DNA of 64,000 bases from Parahaliea mediterranea (lineage in GTDB: Bacteria > Pseudomonadota > Gammaproteobacteria > Pseudomonadales > Halieaceae): contig NZ_JAFKCZ010000006.1 of assembly GCF_017255185.1 (NCBI RefSeq), positions 124,001 through 188,000 on the forward strand, written 5' to 3'. Within the stretch, counting starts at the first letter, position 1. Each line of letters starts with the position of its first letter. The position numbers and the translations under genes are program-made. This document shows, in pieces, positions 22,149 to 31,475 of this stretch. The notes beneath the pieces are model-generated. The model did not search any database and was not told the origin of the DNA. It was given only the letters and a program-made list of their open reading frames with translations.

Positions 22149-24437
22149 TCAGAGCTGGTAGACCAGTTCCGCGCCGTAGGTTCTGGGCTCGTTGCGATTG
22201 GCGCTGGTAAAGCCGAAGCCGGCGACCTGCTCCACATAATTGGAGAGATAGCTTTCGTCGGTCAGGTTATTGCCAAACAGGGCCAGCTCCCAGGCGCCAT
22301 TCGAACTGTAGAGGGAGAAACGGGCATTGAGCATGCTGTAGCTCCCTTCCTCGTAGGTTTCGCTCAGCAGGTGATCGCCCTTGTAGGCGTAATTGACGAA
22401 GGTGCGCAGCTCCCCAATATCCGGCAGCTGGATGGAGTAATCCACGCCCAGGCTACCGGTCCACTTGGGCGAGAATCGAAGGGGGGTGCCCGCATAATCG
22501 ACACCGCCCCGGAAAAACTCATCGTACTCGGTATCCATCCAGGCCGCGTTGAGCATCACTTTGAGGCCCGGCGCCAGCTGATAGTTTGCCTCGGCTTCCA
22601 CCCCGCGCGATGTCGCCTTGCCGGCATTGGCCAGCTGCACCGTTTGCCCGGTAATCACTTCCACCTGTAATTCGTCATATTCCATGGCGTAGACAGAGGC
22701 GTTCAGCACCAGCCGCTCATCCAGCCAGCTCGATTTGACACCCAGTTCCAGGTTGAGAGTGGTTTCCGGGTCCACCGGCACCGTGGTTTCGGCAACCACC
22801 TTGAGGAAATCCGGGCTGGTGGCGTCCTGAACGACAGAGGGGTAGGTATTGAAACCGCCGGATTTATAGCCGCGCGCCAGGCTGGCGAACAGCATGATGT
22901 CGTTATTGACGAAGTAGTCGACCACCAGGCGCGGAGAAAAATCGGTCCAGCTTTCACTCAGCTCGGTGGCGTAGGGATTGCCATCGGCGTCCAGGAACTG
23001 CACGGGAATGGGCATAATGAAACCCAGGCCACCGAGGCCGGCCGCCCCGTCGACTTGCGGCGGGTTGCCGTAGTCGATCGACTTGTCGTCGTAGGAATAC
23101 CGGCCACCGACGGTAACGTTCAAGTTGCTGCCCACATGCCAGGTATAGTCGCCGTACAGCGCATAGCTGTCGGTATCGGCCTGGACAAAACTGTCCTCGT
23201 AGAAAGGCTGGCCGCCATTGGCGCCGAGGATATCGGCGAGCCCGATCATAAAGCGCATATCCGCCGCCTCGCGGCTGGCGCTTGCGCCCACGAACCAGTC
23301 AGCGGTGTCGCTACCGCCATTGACGCGGAATTCCTGGCTGAAGGTGTCGTTGCCTTCGGTGCTGATTTCATTGTTGCCGATCAGATACTCCGTGCCGTCG
23401 TACTCGCGGGCCGCGGACGTCTCGTAGGTGCGGTACGCGGTCAGGGAGGTCAGCGTCAGCGCCTCGTTGATATCCCATGAGACCTCCAGCGCGTGCGCGC
23501 GCATGCTGCGTTCGAAAATCGGCACCAGGGGCCCCCGGTCGGAGGGCAGTCCCCAGGGATTCCGATTGCCGTTGAGAGCCTTTTCGTCGTCGTCGACTTG
23601 CGCCAGCTCACCCACGGGCAGGCCCCCGATCAGGCCGGGATCGGCAATCACGCCCTCGGCATAGGTAGCGACTTCATCGGTACGGTTCCAGCTGCTGGAA
23701 AATGCCACATCGACGCTGTCGCTGGGCAGCCAGGCGAGTTTCACTCGCGCATTGGCGCGATCCCGGCTGTCGCCGTCGGGCCCGCCGAGCACATTGTCCT
23801 GCCATCCGTCGCGTTTGCGGGCGCTGCCCGATGCGCGCAACAGGAGCGTGCCGTCGACGAGGGGCACATTGACCACCCCACTGATGGCCCGGCTGTTGTA
23901 GCTGCCCACTTCCACACCCACGCGACCGGCCAGCGCGTTTTCCGGTTTGGCGGTAATGATGTTGATCGCGCCGCCGATGGCATTGCGCCCAAACAGGGTA
24001 CCCTGCGGCCCCTTCAGGACTTCCACCCGTTGAATATCCATCAGGTCTGACAGCGCGCCGCCCTTGCGGGAGGCATAGACACCATCGATATAGACGCCAA
24101 CGCTGGGATCGGAGCCGACACTGGTCACATTGGACCCGATGCCACGAATATAGGGCGAGGGAAAGGCGGCCGAGGCCCCGGACACGCTGAAACCCGGCGT
24201 GACCGAGGTCAGGCCCGTGAAATCCGTGGCCCCCAGCTGTTTTATGGCATCACCGCCGAATGCGGACAGGGCGATGGGCACCTCCTGCAGGCTTTGCTCC
24301 CGTTTCTGGGCGGTGACAACCAGCTCCTCCAGGACGAAACCCGAACCACCAGGCTGCTCCTGGCCGTGGACGACCGCGGCCGCGGTGAGTGACAACAGGC
24401 CGGGTAGCATTTTTAAAAGGCGCTTATCATGTTGCAT
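22149..24437 (-). CDS. TonB-dependent outer-membrane receptor
   Basis: This is a second large outer-membrane receptor of 762 residues, with signal peptide (about 1-25), the TonB-box-like LEELVVTAQKREQSLQEVPI, plug strings PYIRGIGSNVTSVGSDPSVG and MDIQRVEVLKGPQGTLFGRNAIGGAINIITAKP, and a long beta barrel. It ends AELVYQL rather than with an aromatic residue. It belongs to the same broad subfamily as the receptor at 12448 but the two differ clearly in the barrel, so different ligands are likely. It diverges from the AraC gene across 106 bases that hold a pair of 12-bp direct repeats. Downstream on the same strand are the amidohydrolase and the small membrane protein. Confidence 0.93.
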   Translation of the reverse strand: MQHDKRLLKMLPGLLSLTAAAVVHGQEQPGGSGFVLEELVVTAQKREQSLQEVPIALSAFGGDAIKQLGATDFTGLTSVTPGFSVSGASAAFPSPYIRGIGSNVTSVGSDPSVGVYIDGVYASRKGGALSDLMDIQRVEVLKGPQGTLFGRNAIGGAINIITAKPENALAGRVGVEVGSYNSRAISGVVNVPLVDGTLLLRASGSARKRDGWQDNVLGGPDGDSRDRANARVKLAWLPSDSVDVAFSSSWNRTDEVATYAEGVIADPGLIGGLPVGELAQVDDDEKALNGNRNPWGLPSDRGPLVPIFERSMRAHALEVSWDINEALTLTSLTAYRTYETSAAREYDGTEYLIGNNEISTEGNDTFSQEFRVNGGSDTADWFVGASASREAADMRFMIGLADILGANGGQPFYEDSFVQADTDSYALYGDYTWHVGSNLNVTVGGRYSYDDKSIDYGNPPQVDGAAGLGGLGFIMPIPVQFLDADGNPYATELSESWTDFSPRLVVDYFVNNDIMLFASLARGYKSGGFNTYPSVVQDATSPDFLKVVAETTVPVDPETTLNLELGVKSSWLDERLVLNASVYAMEYDELQVEVITGQTVQLANAGKATSRGVEAEANYQLAPGLKVMLNAAWMDTEYDEFFRGGVDYAGTPLRFSPKWTGSLGVDYSIQLPDIGELRTFVNYAYKGDHLLSETYEEGSYSMLNARFSLYSSNGAWELALFGNNLTDESYLSNYVEQVAGFGFTSANRNEPRTYGAELVYQL

Positions 24438-24495
24438 GGGACAGTCTCCGTTATTAGTGCCGCCATGCTAGCAATCGCCCTTGCCCGGAACGTAT

Positions 24496-24529
24496 CATTT
24501 AACGACAATCGACATACCATTTTACGACA
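24496..24529. promoter_or_regulatory. Direct-repeat pair, likely AraC-type operator
   Basis: CATTTAACGACA (24496-24507) and CATTTTACGACA (24518-24529) match at 11 of 12 positions and are spaced exactly 22 bases, about two helical turns. Flanking bases TA upstream and T downstream also agree. AraC-family dimers typically bind direct half-sites at this spacing. The pair lies directly before the AraC-family start codon in the divergent promoter. Confidence 0.6.
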
Positions 24530-24543
24530 CTTGAGCCGCCCCG

Positions 24544-25569
24544 ATGCCAACGCCCTATCAAGCCAACAACCCGCTGCTGGTGAATGCGGAAATCCTGCTG
24601 GGCAGCCTCGAAGCGGCCGCTGAACTGGGCCTGGATCTCACCCCGTCCCTGGACAAATGCGGCATCCATCGGGAACAGCTGAAATCGCCCAAAGGCCAAA
24701 TGGCCTTTCACAAAGTGGTGACGTTTCTCGAAGACGTGGCCTCGCGCTGCAATTGTCCCGCGTTCGGCTTTTTCGTGGGCAAGCATCAACCGCCGCTGCG
24801 CTTTGGCCCTCCCTCGCAACTGAGCAAACTGTCCCCCGACCTCGGTTCCGCCATCGAAAACGGCCGCCGCTACAGCCTGATGAACAGCCAGGAGTCGCTC
24901 TGGGAACTCCACTGCAATGATGGCTATGCCTTTCTCAAACGCCACAACCGCGTTGCCTACGAGGGGGCTCTAGTGCAATTGCACACCCTGGCCATCACCC
25001 TCGTGCGCAATGCCATGGTGAGTCTTACCGCGGGGCAGCTGCACCTTTCATACGTCACCTTTTCCCACCAAAGGCCCGACGTCGGCGGACTCTACGAGCG
25101 CTACTTCAACGCGCCAATCTACTTTGATCACGATTTCGACGGCCTGGTCTTTCCCGACAGCTATCTACGGCAGCCGCTGCCAACCGCCGACGCGGAGCTG
25201 TACGCCCTGGTCAAGGGCTACCTGGACTCCGTCCAGGAGGACTATTCCATACACGCGGACATGCCGACCCGGGTAAGCCAGCATATCCGCAGGTGCCTGG
25301 GGACCAGCGTATGCAACCTGGAGGGTGTCGCCCAACTGCTCGACCAGCACCCGCGCGCGATTCAACGGGAACTCGGCGCGGCGGGCACCACCTTCCGGCA
25401 GCAGTTGCTGGATGTACGCCAGGAGGTGGCCGAGCGCTACCTGCGCAGTTCCGGCATTGCGCTGGCCGACCTGGCGGACATGCTGGGTTACCGGAACGTC
25501 AGCGCCTTTTCCCGCGCGTTCAAGAACTACCGCGGAGTGTCGCCGGCGACCTGGCGGGGGGCAATTTGA
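24544..25569 (+). CDS. AraC-family transcriptional regulator
   Basis: This 341-residue protein has a long N-terminal ligand domain of the type found in OruR/ArgR-like AraC regulators (about residues 15-215) and a C-terminal double helix-turn-helix from about residue 240. The second helix-turn-helix ends with the family signature IALADLADMLGYRNVSAFSRAFKNYRGVSPATWR. It diverges from the TonB receptor/amidohydrolase genes and is followed on its own strand by a sulfatase 186 bases downstream. It therefore probably senses a compound handled by that module. The start ATG at 24544-24546 lies 14 bases after the direct-repeat pair, which suggests autoregulation. Confidence 0.93.
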   Translation: MPTPYQANNPLLVNAEILLGSLEAAAELGLDLTPSLDKCGIHREQLKSPKGQMAFHKVVTFLEDVASRCNCPAFGFFVGKHQPPLRFGPPSQLSKLSPDLGSAIENGRRYSLMNSQESLWELHCNDGYAFLKRHNRVAYEGALVQLHTLAITLVRNAMVSLTAGQLHLSYVTFSHQRPDVGGLYERYFNAPIYFDHDFDGLVFPDSYLRQPLPTADAELYALVKGYLDSVQEDYSIHADMPTRVSQHIRRCLGTSVCNLEGVAQLLDQHPRAIQRELGAAGTTFRQQLLDVRQEVAERYLRSSGIALADLADMLGYRNVSAFSRAFKNYRGVSPATWRGAI

Positions 25570-25706
25570 CCAATAGCCCGCATACCCGGTACGGCAAGGC
25601 GGCGCCACCGGCCTTGGACGTCGCGATCAATGGCGACAATACGCGCCGAGGCCTTACCCCCGGCCACGCGAAAAACGGCAAAATTCTCCGAATGGTCTAT
25701 GTTTGA

Positions 25707-25726
25707 TGGGGGCCCATGGGCACCCA
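25707..25726. promoter_or_regulatory. 20-bp imperfect palindrome before sulfatase 2
   Basis: TGGGGGCCCATGGGCACCCA reads almost the same on both strands, with one symmetric mismatched pair. It ends 29 bases before the sulfatase start codon and 18 bases before its AAGGAG ribosome site. It could be an operator or the stem of a 5' leader hairpin; followed by A5, it lacks the T-run of a plus-strand terminator. Confidence 0.4.
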
Positions 25727-25755
25727 AAAACCGACTGTGTATTCAAGGAGAGACC

Positions 25756-27348
25756 ATGTACAGAGGAAGAGACAAGCGCGCCGGGTCCGGGCTTCGGAGC
25801 CCCGGCCTGGCGCAGTCAGTATGGGCGCTGCTGTTGTTGGCACTGGCGCCGCTGGCCAGCTGGGGCGCCGACAAGCCCAATATCCTGGTGATCTGGGGCG
25901 ACGATGTCGGCCGCTCCAACATCAGCGCCTACACCATGGGCATGATGGGCTACCAGACACCCAACATCGACCGCATCGCCCGCGAGGGCATGATCTTCAC
26001 CGATTACTACGGCGAACAGAGCTGCACCGCGGGCCGCTCCTCCTTCATCATGGGCCAGTCGGTGTTCCGCACCGGCCTGAGCAAGGTCGGCCTGCCTGGC
26101 GCGGCCCTGGGCATGCGCGAGGAAGACCCGAGCATCGCCGGCCTGCTGAAGAACCACGGCTACGTTACCGGCCAGTTTGGCAAGAATCACCTGGGCGATC
26201 GCGACGAGCACCTGCCCACCAATCACGGCTTCGACGAGTTCTTCGGCAACCTCTACCACCTCAACGCGGAGGAAGAGCCCGAGAACGCGGATTATCCCCA
26301 GGACCCCGCCTTCCGTGAAAAATACGGCCCCCGCGGGGTCATCCGCTCCAGCGCCGACGGCAGGATCGAGGACACCGGCCCGTTGACCAAAAAACGCATG
26401 GAAACCGTGGATGACGAGACGGTGGCGGCGGCGAAGAAATTCATCGAACAGGCCGCCAGGGACGACAAGCCCTTCTTCGTCTGGTGGAGCGGCACGCGGA
26501 TGCACTTCCGCACCCACGTATCCGACCAGAAAATGGCGCGCTGCAAGGACCAGTACCCCCGCGCCGACGAGTACACCTGCGGCATGATCGAACACGACTG
26601 GCACATCGGAGAGTTTCTCGACCAGCTCGACGAACTGGGCATTGCCGACAACACCATCGTGTTCTATTCCACCGACAACGGCCCCCACATGAACACCTGG
26701 CCCGACGCGGCGATGACCCCCTTCCGCGGCGAGAAAAACACCAACTGGGAGGGCGGCTGGCGGGTGCCCGCCATGGTGCGCTGGCCGGGCAATATCGAGG
26801 CCGGCTCGGTCTCCAACGACATCATGCACCACATGGACTGGCTGCCGACCTTCCTGGCGGCCGCCGGCGAGCCCGATGTCAAACAGAAGCTGCTCAAGGG
26901 GCATCGCGCCATCGGCCGTCGCTACAAGGTCCACCTGGACGGCTATAATTTCCTGCCCTATCTTACCGGCGACAGCGATCGGGCGCCGCGCAAGGAGATT
27001 TTCTACTTTTCCGACGATGGCGACCTGACGGCGCTGCGCTACAACGACTGGAAGCTGATTTTCATGGAGCAGCGCGCCGAGGCCACGCTACAGGCCTGGA
27101 TCGAGCCTTTCGTGCCCCTGCGCCTGCCCTATATCGTGAACCTGCGTCGCGACCCCTACGAGCGCGCACTGATCACGTCCAATACCTACTTTGACTGGAT
27201 GCTGGACCGGGCCTACCTGCTGGTGCCCGCCCAGGATTACGTGGCTGAATTCCTCGCGACCTTCAAGGAATACCCGCCGCGCCAGAAAGCGGCCAGCTTC
27301 TCGCTGGACCAGGTGATGGAAACCCTCCAGCAACCCGGCGCGCACTAG
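25756..27348 (+). CDS. Exported sulfatase (formylglycine-dependent), paralogue
   Basis: This 530-residue sulfatase is predicted to release sulfate from an organic ester in the periplasm. It is closely similar along its length to the sulfatase at 17186. Features are an N-terminal signal segment (about 20-37), NILVIWGDD (Asp49, Asp50), SCTAGRSSFIMGQ with the formylglycine Cys90, FGKNHLGDRDEHLPTNHGF, and YSTDNGPHMNTWPDA. The start is the ATG at 25756, with AAGGAG (25745-25750) 5 bases upstream; an open frame 42 codons longer lacks leader character. The insertion around MARCKDQYPRADEYTC, with a Cys pair absent from the first paralogue, may mark different specificity. It lies downstream of the AraC gene and convergent with the M49 peptidase. 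Confidence 0.93.
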   Translation: MYRGRDKRAGSGLRSPGLAQSVWALLLLALAPLASWGADKPNILVIWGDDVGRSNISAYTMGMMGYQTPNIDRIAREGMIFTDYYGEQSCTAGRSSFIMGQSVFRTGLSKVGLPGAALGMREEDPSIAGLLKNHGYVTGQFGKNHLGDRDEHLPTNHGFDEFFGNLYHLNAEEEPENADYPQDPAFREKYGPRGVIRSSADGRIEDTGPLTKKRMETVDDETVAAAKKFIEQAARDDKPFFVWWSGTRMHFRTHVSDQKMARCKDQYPRADEYTCGMIEHDWHIGEFLDQLDELGIADNTIVFYSTDNGPHMNTWPDAAMTPFRGEKNTNWEGGWRVPAMVRWPGNIEAGSVSNDIMHHMDWLPTFLAAAGEPDVKQKLLKGHRAIGRRYKVHLDGYNFLPYLTGDSDRAPRKEIFYFSDDGDLTALRYNDWKLIFMEQRAEATLQAWIEPFVPLRLPYIVNLRRDPYERALITSNTYFDWMLDRAYLLVPAQDYVAEFLATFKEYPPRQKAASFSLDQVMETLQQPGAH

Positions 27349-27372
27349 CGGGCCACGCAATGGCCGGTGACC

Positions 27373-27446
27373 GGGGGCGTGACAGCCCCCGTCCCCGCGG
27401 TTTGACTCGATAGCAAGCCCACCGCGCGCCGATGCGCGCGGTGGGC
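27373..27446. terminator. Double stem-loop between convergent genes
   Basis: Two hairpins follow the sulfatase stop. GGGGGC/GCCCCC (27373-27378 with 27385-27390) comes first. A perfect 13-bp stem then pairs 27417-27429 with 27434-27446 around the loop CGAT. The second ends 9 bases before the M49 stop codon on the other strand. Neither has a T-run, but position and strength fit a bidirectional terminator. Confidence 0.6.
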
Positions 27447-27454
27447 GAGCGCGA

Positions 27455-29569
27455 TCAGCCGTTATCGCTGGGCAGGAAGGAGTAGTGCTCGGCGTAGTAC
27501 AGCATCTGCTCCTCGAAGGTCGCCGGGTAGCTGATGGTCACATCGACGATCTTGCCGTCCTTCACCACCGGCTCCAGGTAGGGGTTCACGAAGCCCTTGT
27601 AGGGGGCCACGTCCAGGGCGGCGAAGCGCTCCAGGACCTCGGCGTGCAGGCCGGGTTCGACCTGGGTGCCGTAGGTCTCCACCAGGTGCTGAATGGCCTC
27701 GAAATCGCCCTCGGACTTGATCCGCTGCAGCTCCCGCAACAACTCCCCGAACAGCCCGCGCAGGGCCTGGTAGTCGTTGATCACGAAATAGGTCTTGCCA
27801 TCGCGCACGCGGCGCTCGATCACCTTGTCGGCCTCGCCCTGTTCATAGGCCCAGCGCGCCACCAGGGCGCGGTTGCGCATGTGAGCCTCCTCGATCAGCT
27901 CGCCGGGCTTGAGGCGATACAGCTGCACCATCATGCCGTTGCGGATGTAACCGTCGTATTCGGCCTTGCCCGCCTCCAGGTTGGGCATGACCCCCATCTC
28001 CACCAGCTTGGGATCGAGCATGTAGTACAGGGCCACCAGGTCGGCGCGCCCCTCCTCCAGCGTGGAGGAATACTGCTTGAGAGTCTCCTTGGGCGTGCCC
28101 ACCCCCGGGTTGATCTTGCCGGAAGCGTGACCGATCACCTCGTGCATGTCGGTGTGCAGGGCGCCGGTGACCTCCTTGTACTGCTCGCCGCGCGCGATTT
28201 CCGCCTCGTCCCAGGCGAACTCGTGCAGGGCCTTGCTGGGCACCGCGTTGTAGGCGGCCACGACATTGGACAGGTTCACCGACTTGGAACCGTGATTGGC
28301 GCGGATCCAGTTGGCGTTGGGCAGGTTGATGCCAATCGGCGTGCTGGGTGAGGCGTCGCCGCTCTCGGCCACCACGGTGATGGCCTTGCCGAGGATGCCC
28401 TTGACGCTCTCGCGCTTGTGCTGGTCCATGATCGGCGAGTTGTCCTCGAACCACTGGGCCTCGGCGCCAATGGCGGCGATGCGCTTGGAGGTGATTTCAT
28501 CGCGGAAGGAAACCACCGATTCGAAGGAACCGCGGTAGGCGATGGGGTCATTGTAGACCTCGATGAAACCATTGACCACGTCGATGCGCGAGTCGGCGTC
28601 CTCCACCCAGGCGATACTGTAGTCGTCGAAGGTCTTGAGGTCGCCGGTCTTGTAGTAGTCCACCAACAACTCCAGGGCGCGGCGCTGCTTGGCGTTTTCG
28701 GCCACGCCGATCGCCTTCTCCAGCCACACCACGACCTGTTCCAGGGCCGCGGAATACATGCCGCCCACTTTCCACACCCGCTCCTCGAGCTCGCCGTCGC
28801 CGTTCTTGACCAGCTGGGAATTCAGGCCGTGGGACACCGGCTCGTCGCCGTCGTCCTTCGATTGCTCGGCGTAGAAGTCGCGCACCTCCTGCTCGGTGAG
28901 GCCCTCGCCGTAAAAATTCACCGCCGAGGCGGCGACCTTGTCGACGTCGGCGGCGGTGTTGACTTTCTTCGGCGCCACGGCCGGGTCGAAGATCACCGGG
29001 GTGAGCTCGGCAATCAGGCCGGCGGCGTCCTGCTGCTCGCGCAGGGGCAGCTCCCCGGTTTCCGCCACGGCGTTCACGAAACCGGCGAAATCCGCCTCGC
29101 TGAACGCGGGCTGGAACTTCAGGGTCGAGTAGTGGTGGTGGATGCCGTTGGCGAACCACACCTGCTTGGCATAGACCATGAACTGGCGGAAGGCCTCGGT
29201 ATCGCGGTCGCCGCCGTAGTTGCGCACCACGGCCTCGAGAGTGCGACGAATGCGCAGGTTGTGGCGGTAATTCTGGTCCCACATGATGTCCCGGCCGGCG
29301 TAGGCGGCCTGGTACAGATAGTAGAGCAACTCCTTCTGCTTGAGGTCGAGGTCCTCGAAGCCAGGCACCTGGTAGGCCAGCACCTGGATATCGGCGAAGC
29401 GGTCGATTACGTATTGGAACCCGTCCTGCTCGGCGGCCTGACTGGCCGCCGAGACCGCCGCCGGGAGGGGTGCCTTGGCGGTGGGGGCGCTGGATGTTGA
29501 ATCGGTGGTGCCGGGGTCGTTACAGGCCACCAACAGGGCGGCCAGGGGAGCCAGAAGGAGTTTTTTCAT
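27455..29569 (-). CDS. M49-family (dipeptidyl-peptidase III-like) lipoprotein peptidase
   Basis: This 704-residue zinc peptidase is related to dipeptidyl-peptidase III, which removes dipeptides from peptide N-termini. The lipobox LLVAC near residues 12-16 predicts a membrane-anchored periplasmic or surface lipoprotein. The family zinc motif is HEVIGH at 476-481, followed about 25 residues later by EEGRAD at 505-510, which supplies the third zinc ligand. The start ATG at 29567-29569 is where the signal peptide begins; the open frame extends 26 codons upstream. It diverges from the POT peptide transporter across 289 bases, consistent with extracytoplasmic cleavage feeding uptake. The exact cleavage mode is inferred from family. 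Confidence 0.93.
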   Translation of the reverse strand: MKKLLLAPLAALLVACNDPGTTDSTSSAPTAKAPLPAAVSAASQAAEQDGFQYVIDRFADIQVLAYQVPGFEDLDLKQKELLYYLYQAAYAGRDIMWDQNYRHNLRIRRTLEAVVRNYGGDRDTEAFRQFMVYAKQVWFANGIHHHYSTLKFQPAFSEADFAGFVNAVAETGELPLREQQDAAGLIAELTPVIFDPAVAPKKVNTAADVDKVAASAVNFYGEGLTEQEVRDFYAEQSKDDGDEPVSHGLNSQLVKNGDGELEERVWKVGGMYSAALEQVVVWLEKAIGVAENAKQRRALELLVDYYKTGDLKTFDDYSIAWVEDADSRIDVVNGFIEVYNDPIAYRGSFESVVSFRDEITSKRIAAIGAEAQWFEDNSPIMDQHKRESVKGILGKAITVVAESGDASPSTPIGINLPNANWIRANHGSKSVNLSNVVAAYNAVPSKALHEFAWDEAEIARGEQYKEVTGALHTDMHEVIGHASGKINPGVGTPKETLKQYSSTLEEGRADLVALYYMLDPKLVEMGVMPNLEAGKAEYDGYIRNGMMVQLYRLKPGELIEEAHMRNRALVARWAYEQGEADKVIERRVRDGKTYFVINDYQALRGLFGELLRELQRIKSEGDFEAIQHLVETYGTQVEPGLHAEVLERFAALDVAPYKGFVNPYLEPVVKDGKIVDVTISYPATFEEQMLYYAEHYSFLPSDNG

Positions 29570-29737
29570 GGAATCCTGCTTGTCTTCGCTATGACGCGGG
29601 GGGTGGTGCGCCGGGAAGGGCGCCGGCCGCGGGTAAACGGCGGGCACCCGGTTCTCGCCATCGCGGCGCTACTGCCGCCGGATCTGGCTCGCCGGTATCT
29701 TATCGGCTATCAAGGTGGGACGCACGGCGGGCGCAAC

Positions 29738-29807
29738 CCCTCAATTGCGGCCCAAAAGTTGAGGGAAGCGGTCATTTTTTCGTCATACGGCGAATAATCC
29801 CTATAAT
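29738..29807 (+). promoter_or_regulatory. Probable POT-gene promoter with upstream dyad
   Basis: A perfect TATAAT at 29802-29807 lies 51 bases before the transporter start codon; the -35 region (around 29779-29784, TTCGTC) is weak. Upstream, CCCTCAA (29738-29744) faces TTGAGGG (29759-29765), a 7-bp dyad that could be a regulator site. The rest of the M49/POT interval shows nothing further. Confidence 0.45.
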
Positions 29808-29858
29808 GGGCCCATTGGTCGCCAGACCACCCCGAATCAGTATAAGGATCGCCATCGC

Positions 29859-31394
29859 ATGAGTACCGCCTCCGCCAGCGCCGTGACCTCGCACACGGAC
29901 ACCGGCTTTTTCGGACACCCCAAGGGCCTGTCCACCCTGTTTTTCACTGAAATGTGGGAGCGCATGAGCTATTACGGCATGCGCGCCCTGCTGGTCCTGT
30001 TCATGACCGCCAGCCTGCAGCAGGAAGGGCTGGCTTTCACGGTGGCCACGGCCACCGCCATCTACGGCCTCTACACCGGCTCGGTCTACTTCCTGGGCCT
30101 GCCCGGCGGCTGGATCGCCGACCGCCTGCTCGGCGGCCAGCGCACGGTGTTCTGGGGCGGCGTGATCATCATGTGCGGCCACATCGTGCTCGCCATCCCC
30201 AATGACGGCACATTTTTTGTCGGCCTGATCCTGGTGGCCTCGGGCACCGGCCTGCTCAAGCCCAACATCAGTGCCCTCGTCGGCCAGCTCTACTCCGAGG
30301 ACGACGTGCGCCGCGACGGCGGCTACGCCCTCTACTACATGGGCATCAACATGGGCTCGGTGCTGGGCTACACCATCTGCGGCTACTTCGGCGAGAACAT
30401 CGGCTGGCACTGGGGCTTTGGCGCCGCCGCCGTCGGCATGGCCATCGGCCTCATCCAGTACCGCCGCACCATCGGCAACCTGGGCGACGCCAGTATCGCC
30501 CCGGAGAGCCCCATGACACCCGCCGGCGCGCGCCGGGCCTGGATCGCGATCGCGGCGGTCGTGGGCGTGGTGGCCCTGGTTACCGGCCTGGCCCTCAGCG
30601 GCGCCATCGCCATCAACGCCGTGGCCGTGGCGCAGTACACCGCCGCCGCCTTCACCCTGATCTTTGTCCTCTACTACGGCTACATCTACTTCCTGGGCGA
30701 ACTCACCGACGCCGAAAAGAAACGTCTCTGGGCCCTGTTGCTGGTGTGCATCGCCTCCGCCTGTTTCTGGTCCGGCTTCGAACAGGCCGGCTCCTCCCTG
30801 AACCTGTTCGGCCGCGACTACACCGACCGCATGGTCGGTTCCTTCGAGCTGCCGGCCTCCTGGTTCCAGAACGTCAACCCGATGTTCATCGTCATCCTCT
30901 CGCCCTTTTTCGCCGCCCTGTGGATCAACCTGGGCAAGCGCATGATCTCGCCCTCCTACGGCATGAAATGCGCGGTGGGCCTGTTGATCATGGCCAGCGG
31001 CTTTATCGTCATGTTCTTCGCCGCGCAATATGCCGCCCAGGGCCTGAAGGTCGCCCCCTACTGGCTGGTCACCACCTACTTCCTGCACACCGTGGGCGAG
31101 CTGTGCCTGAGCCCGGTGGCGCTGTCGGCGGTGAGCAAACTTTCACCGAAGCGTTTCGCCGGCCAGATGATGGGCGTGTTCGTGCTGACCTACTCCATCG
31201 GCAACATCATCTCCGGCCTGCTGGCGGGCAACTTCGACCCCAACCGGGTCGAGGAGCTGCCGAACCTCTACCTGCAAATAAGCCTGTTCAGCATCGGCGT
31301 CGGCATTATCATTGCCCTGATCAGCCTCAAGGCCAAGCGCTGGGAGGGCCTGCACACTCCAAGCGCCCAGGCCGTGGCCACCGATACGCCCTGA
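29859..31394 (+). CDS. POT-family proton-dependent oligopeptide transporter
   Basis: This 511-residue inner-membrane carrier of the POT/PTR2 (MFS) family is predicted to import di- and tripeptides with protons. It has about 14 hydrophobic segments. The family signature appears as TEMWERMSYYGMRALLVLF (about 28-46), a form of the E-x-x-E-R-F-x-Y-Y-G motif in which Phe is Met. GLLKPNISALVGQLY, with the conserved PNI motif, follows in helix 4-5. A cytoplasmic Arg/Lys-rich loop and a C-terminal helix pair complete the fold. It is flanked by the divergent M49 peptidase and the downstream M1 aminopeptidase, which supports a peptide-use role. Confidence 0.94.
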   Translation: MSTASASAVTSHTDTGFFGHPKGLSTLFFTEMWERMSYYGMRALLVLFMTASLQQEGLAFTVATATAIYGLYTGSVYFLGLPGGWIADRLLGGQRTVFWGGVIIMCGHIVLAIPNDGTFFVGLILVASGTGLLKPNISALVGQLYSEDDVRRDGGYALYYMGINMGSVLGYTICGYFGENIGWHWGFGAAAVGMAIGLIQYRRTIGNLGDASIAPESPMTPAGARRAWIAIAAVVGVVALVTGLALSGAIAINAVAVAQYTAAAFTLIFVLYYGYIYFLGELTDAEKKRLWALLLVCIASACFWSGFEQAGSSLNLFGRDYTDRMVGSFELPASWFQNVNPMFIVILSPFFAALWINLGKRMISPSYGMKCAVGLLIMASGFIVMFFAAQYAAQGLKVAPYWLVTTYFLHTVGELCLSPVALSAVSKLSPKRFAGQMMGVFVLTYSIGNIISGLLAGNFDPNRVEELPNLYLQISLFSIGVGIIIALISLKAKRWEGLHTPSAQAVATDTP

Positions 31395-31475
31395 CCCGCC
31401 CCATGGAATCACCGGCGCGCTGCCCCCGTGACAGCGCGCCGGCCGCCCCCCTTCATCACACGAGGTGAACACCCA

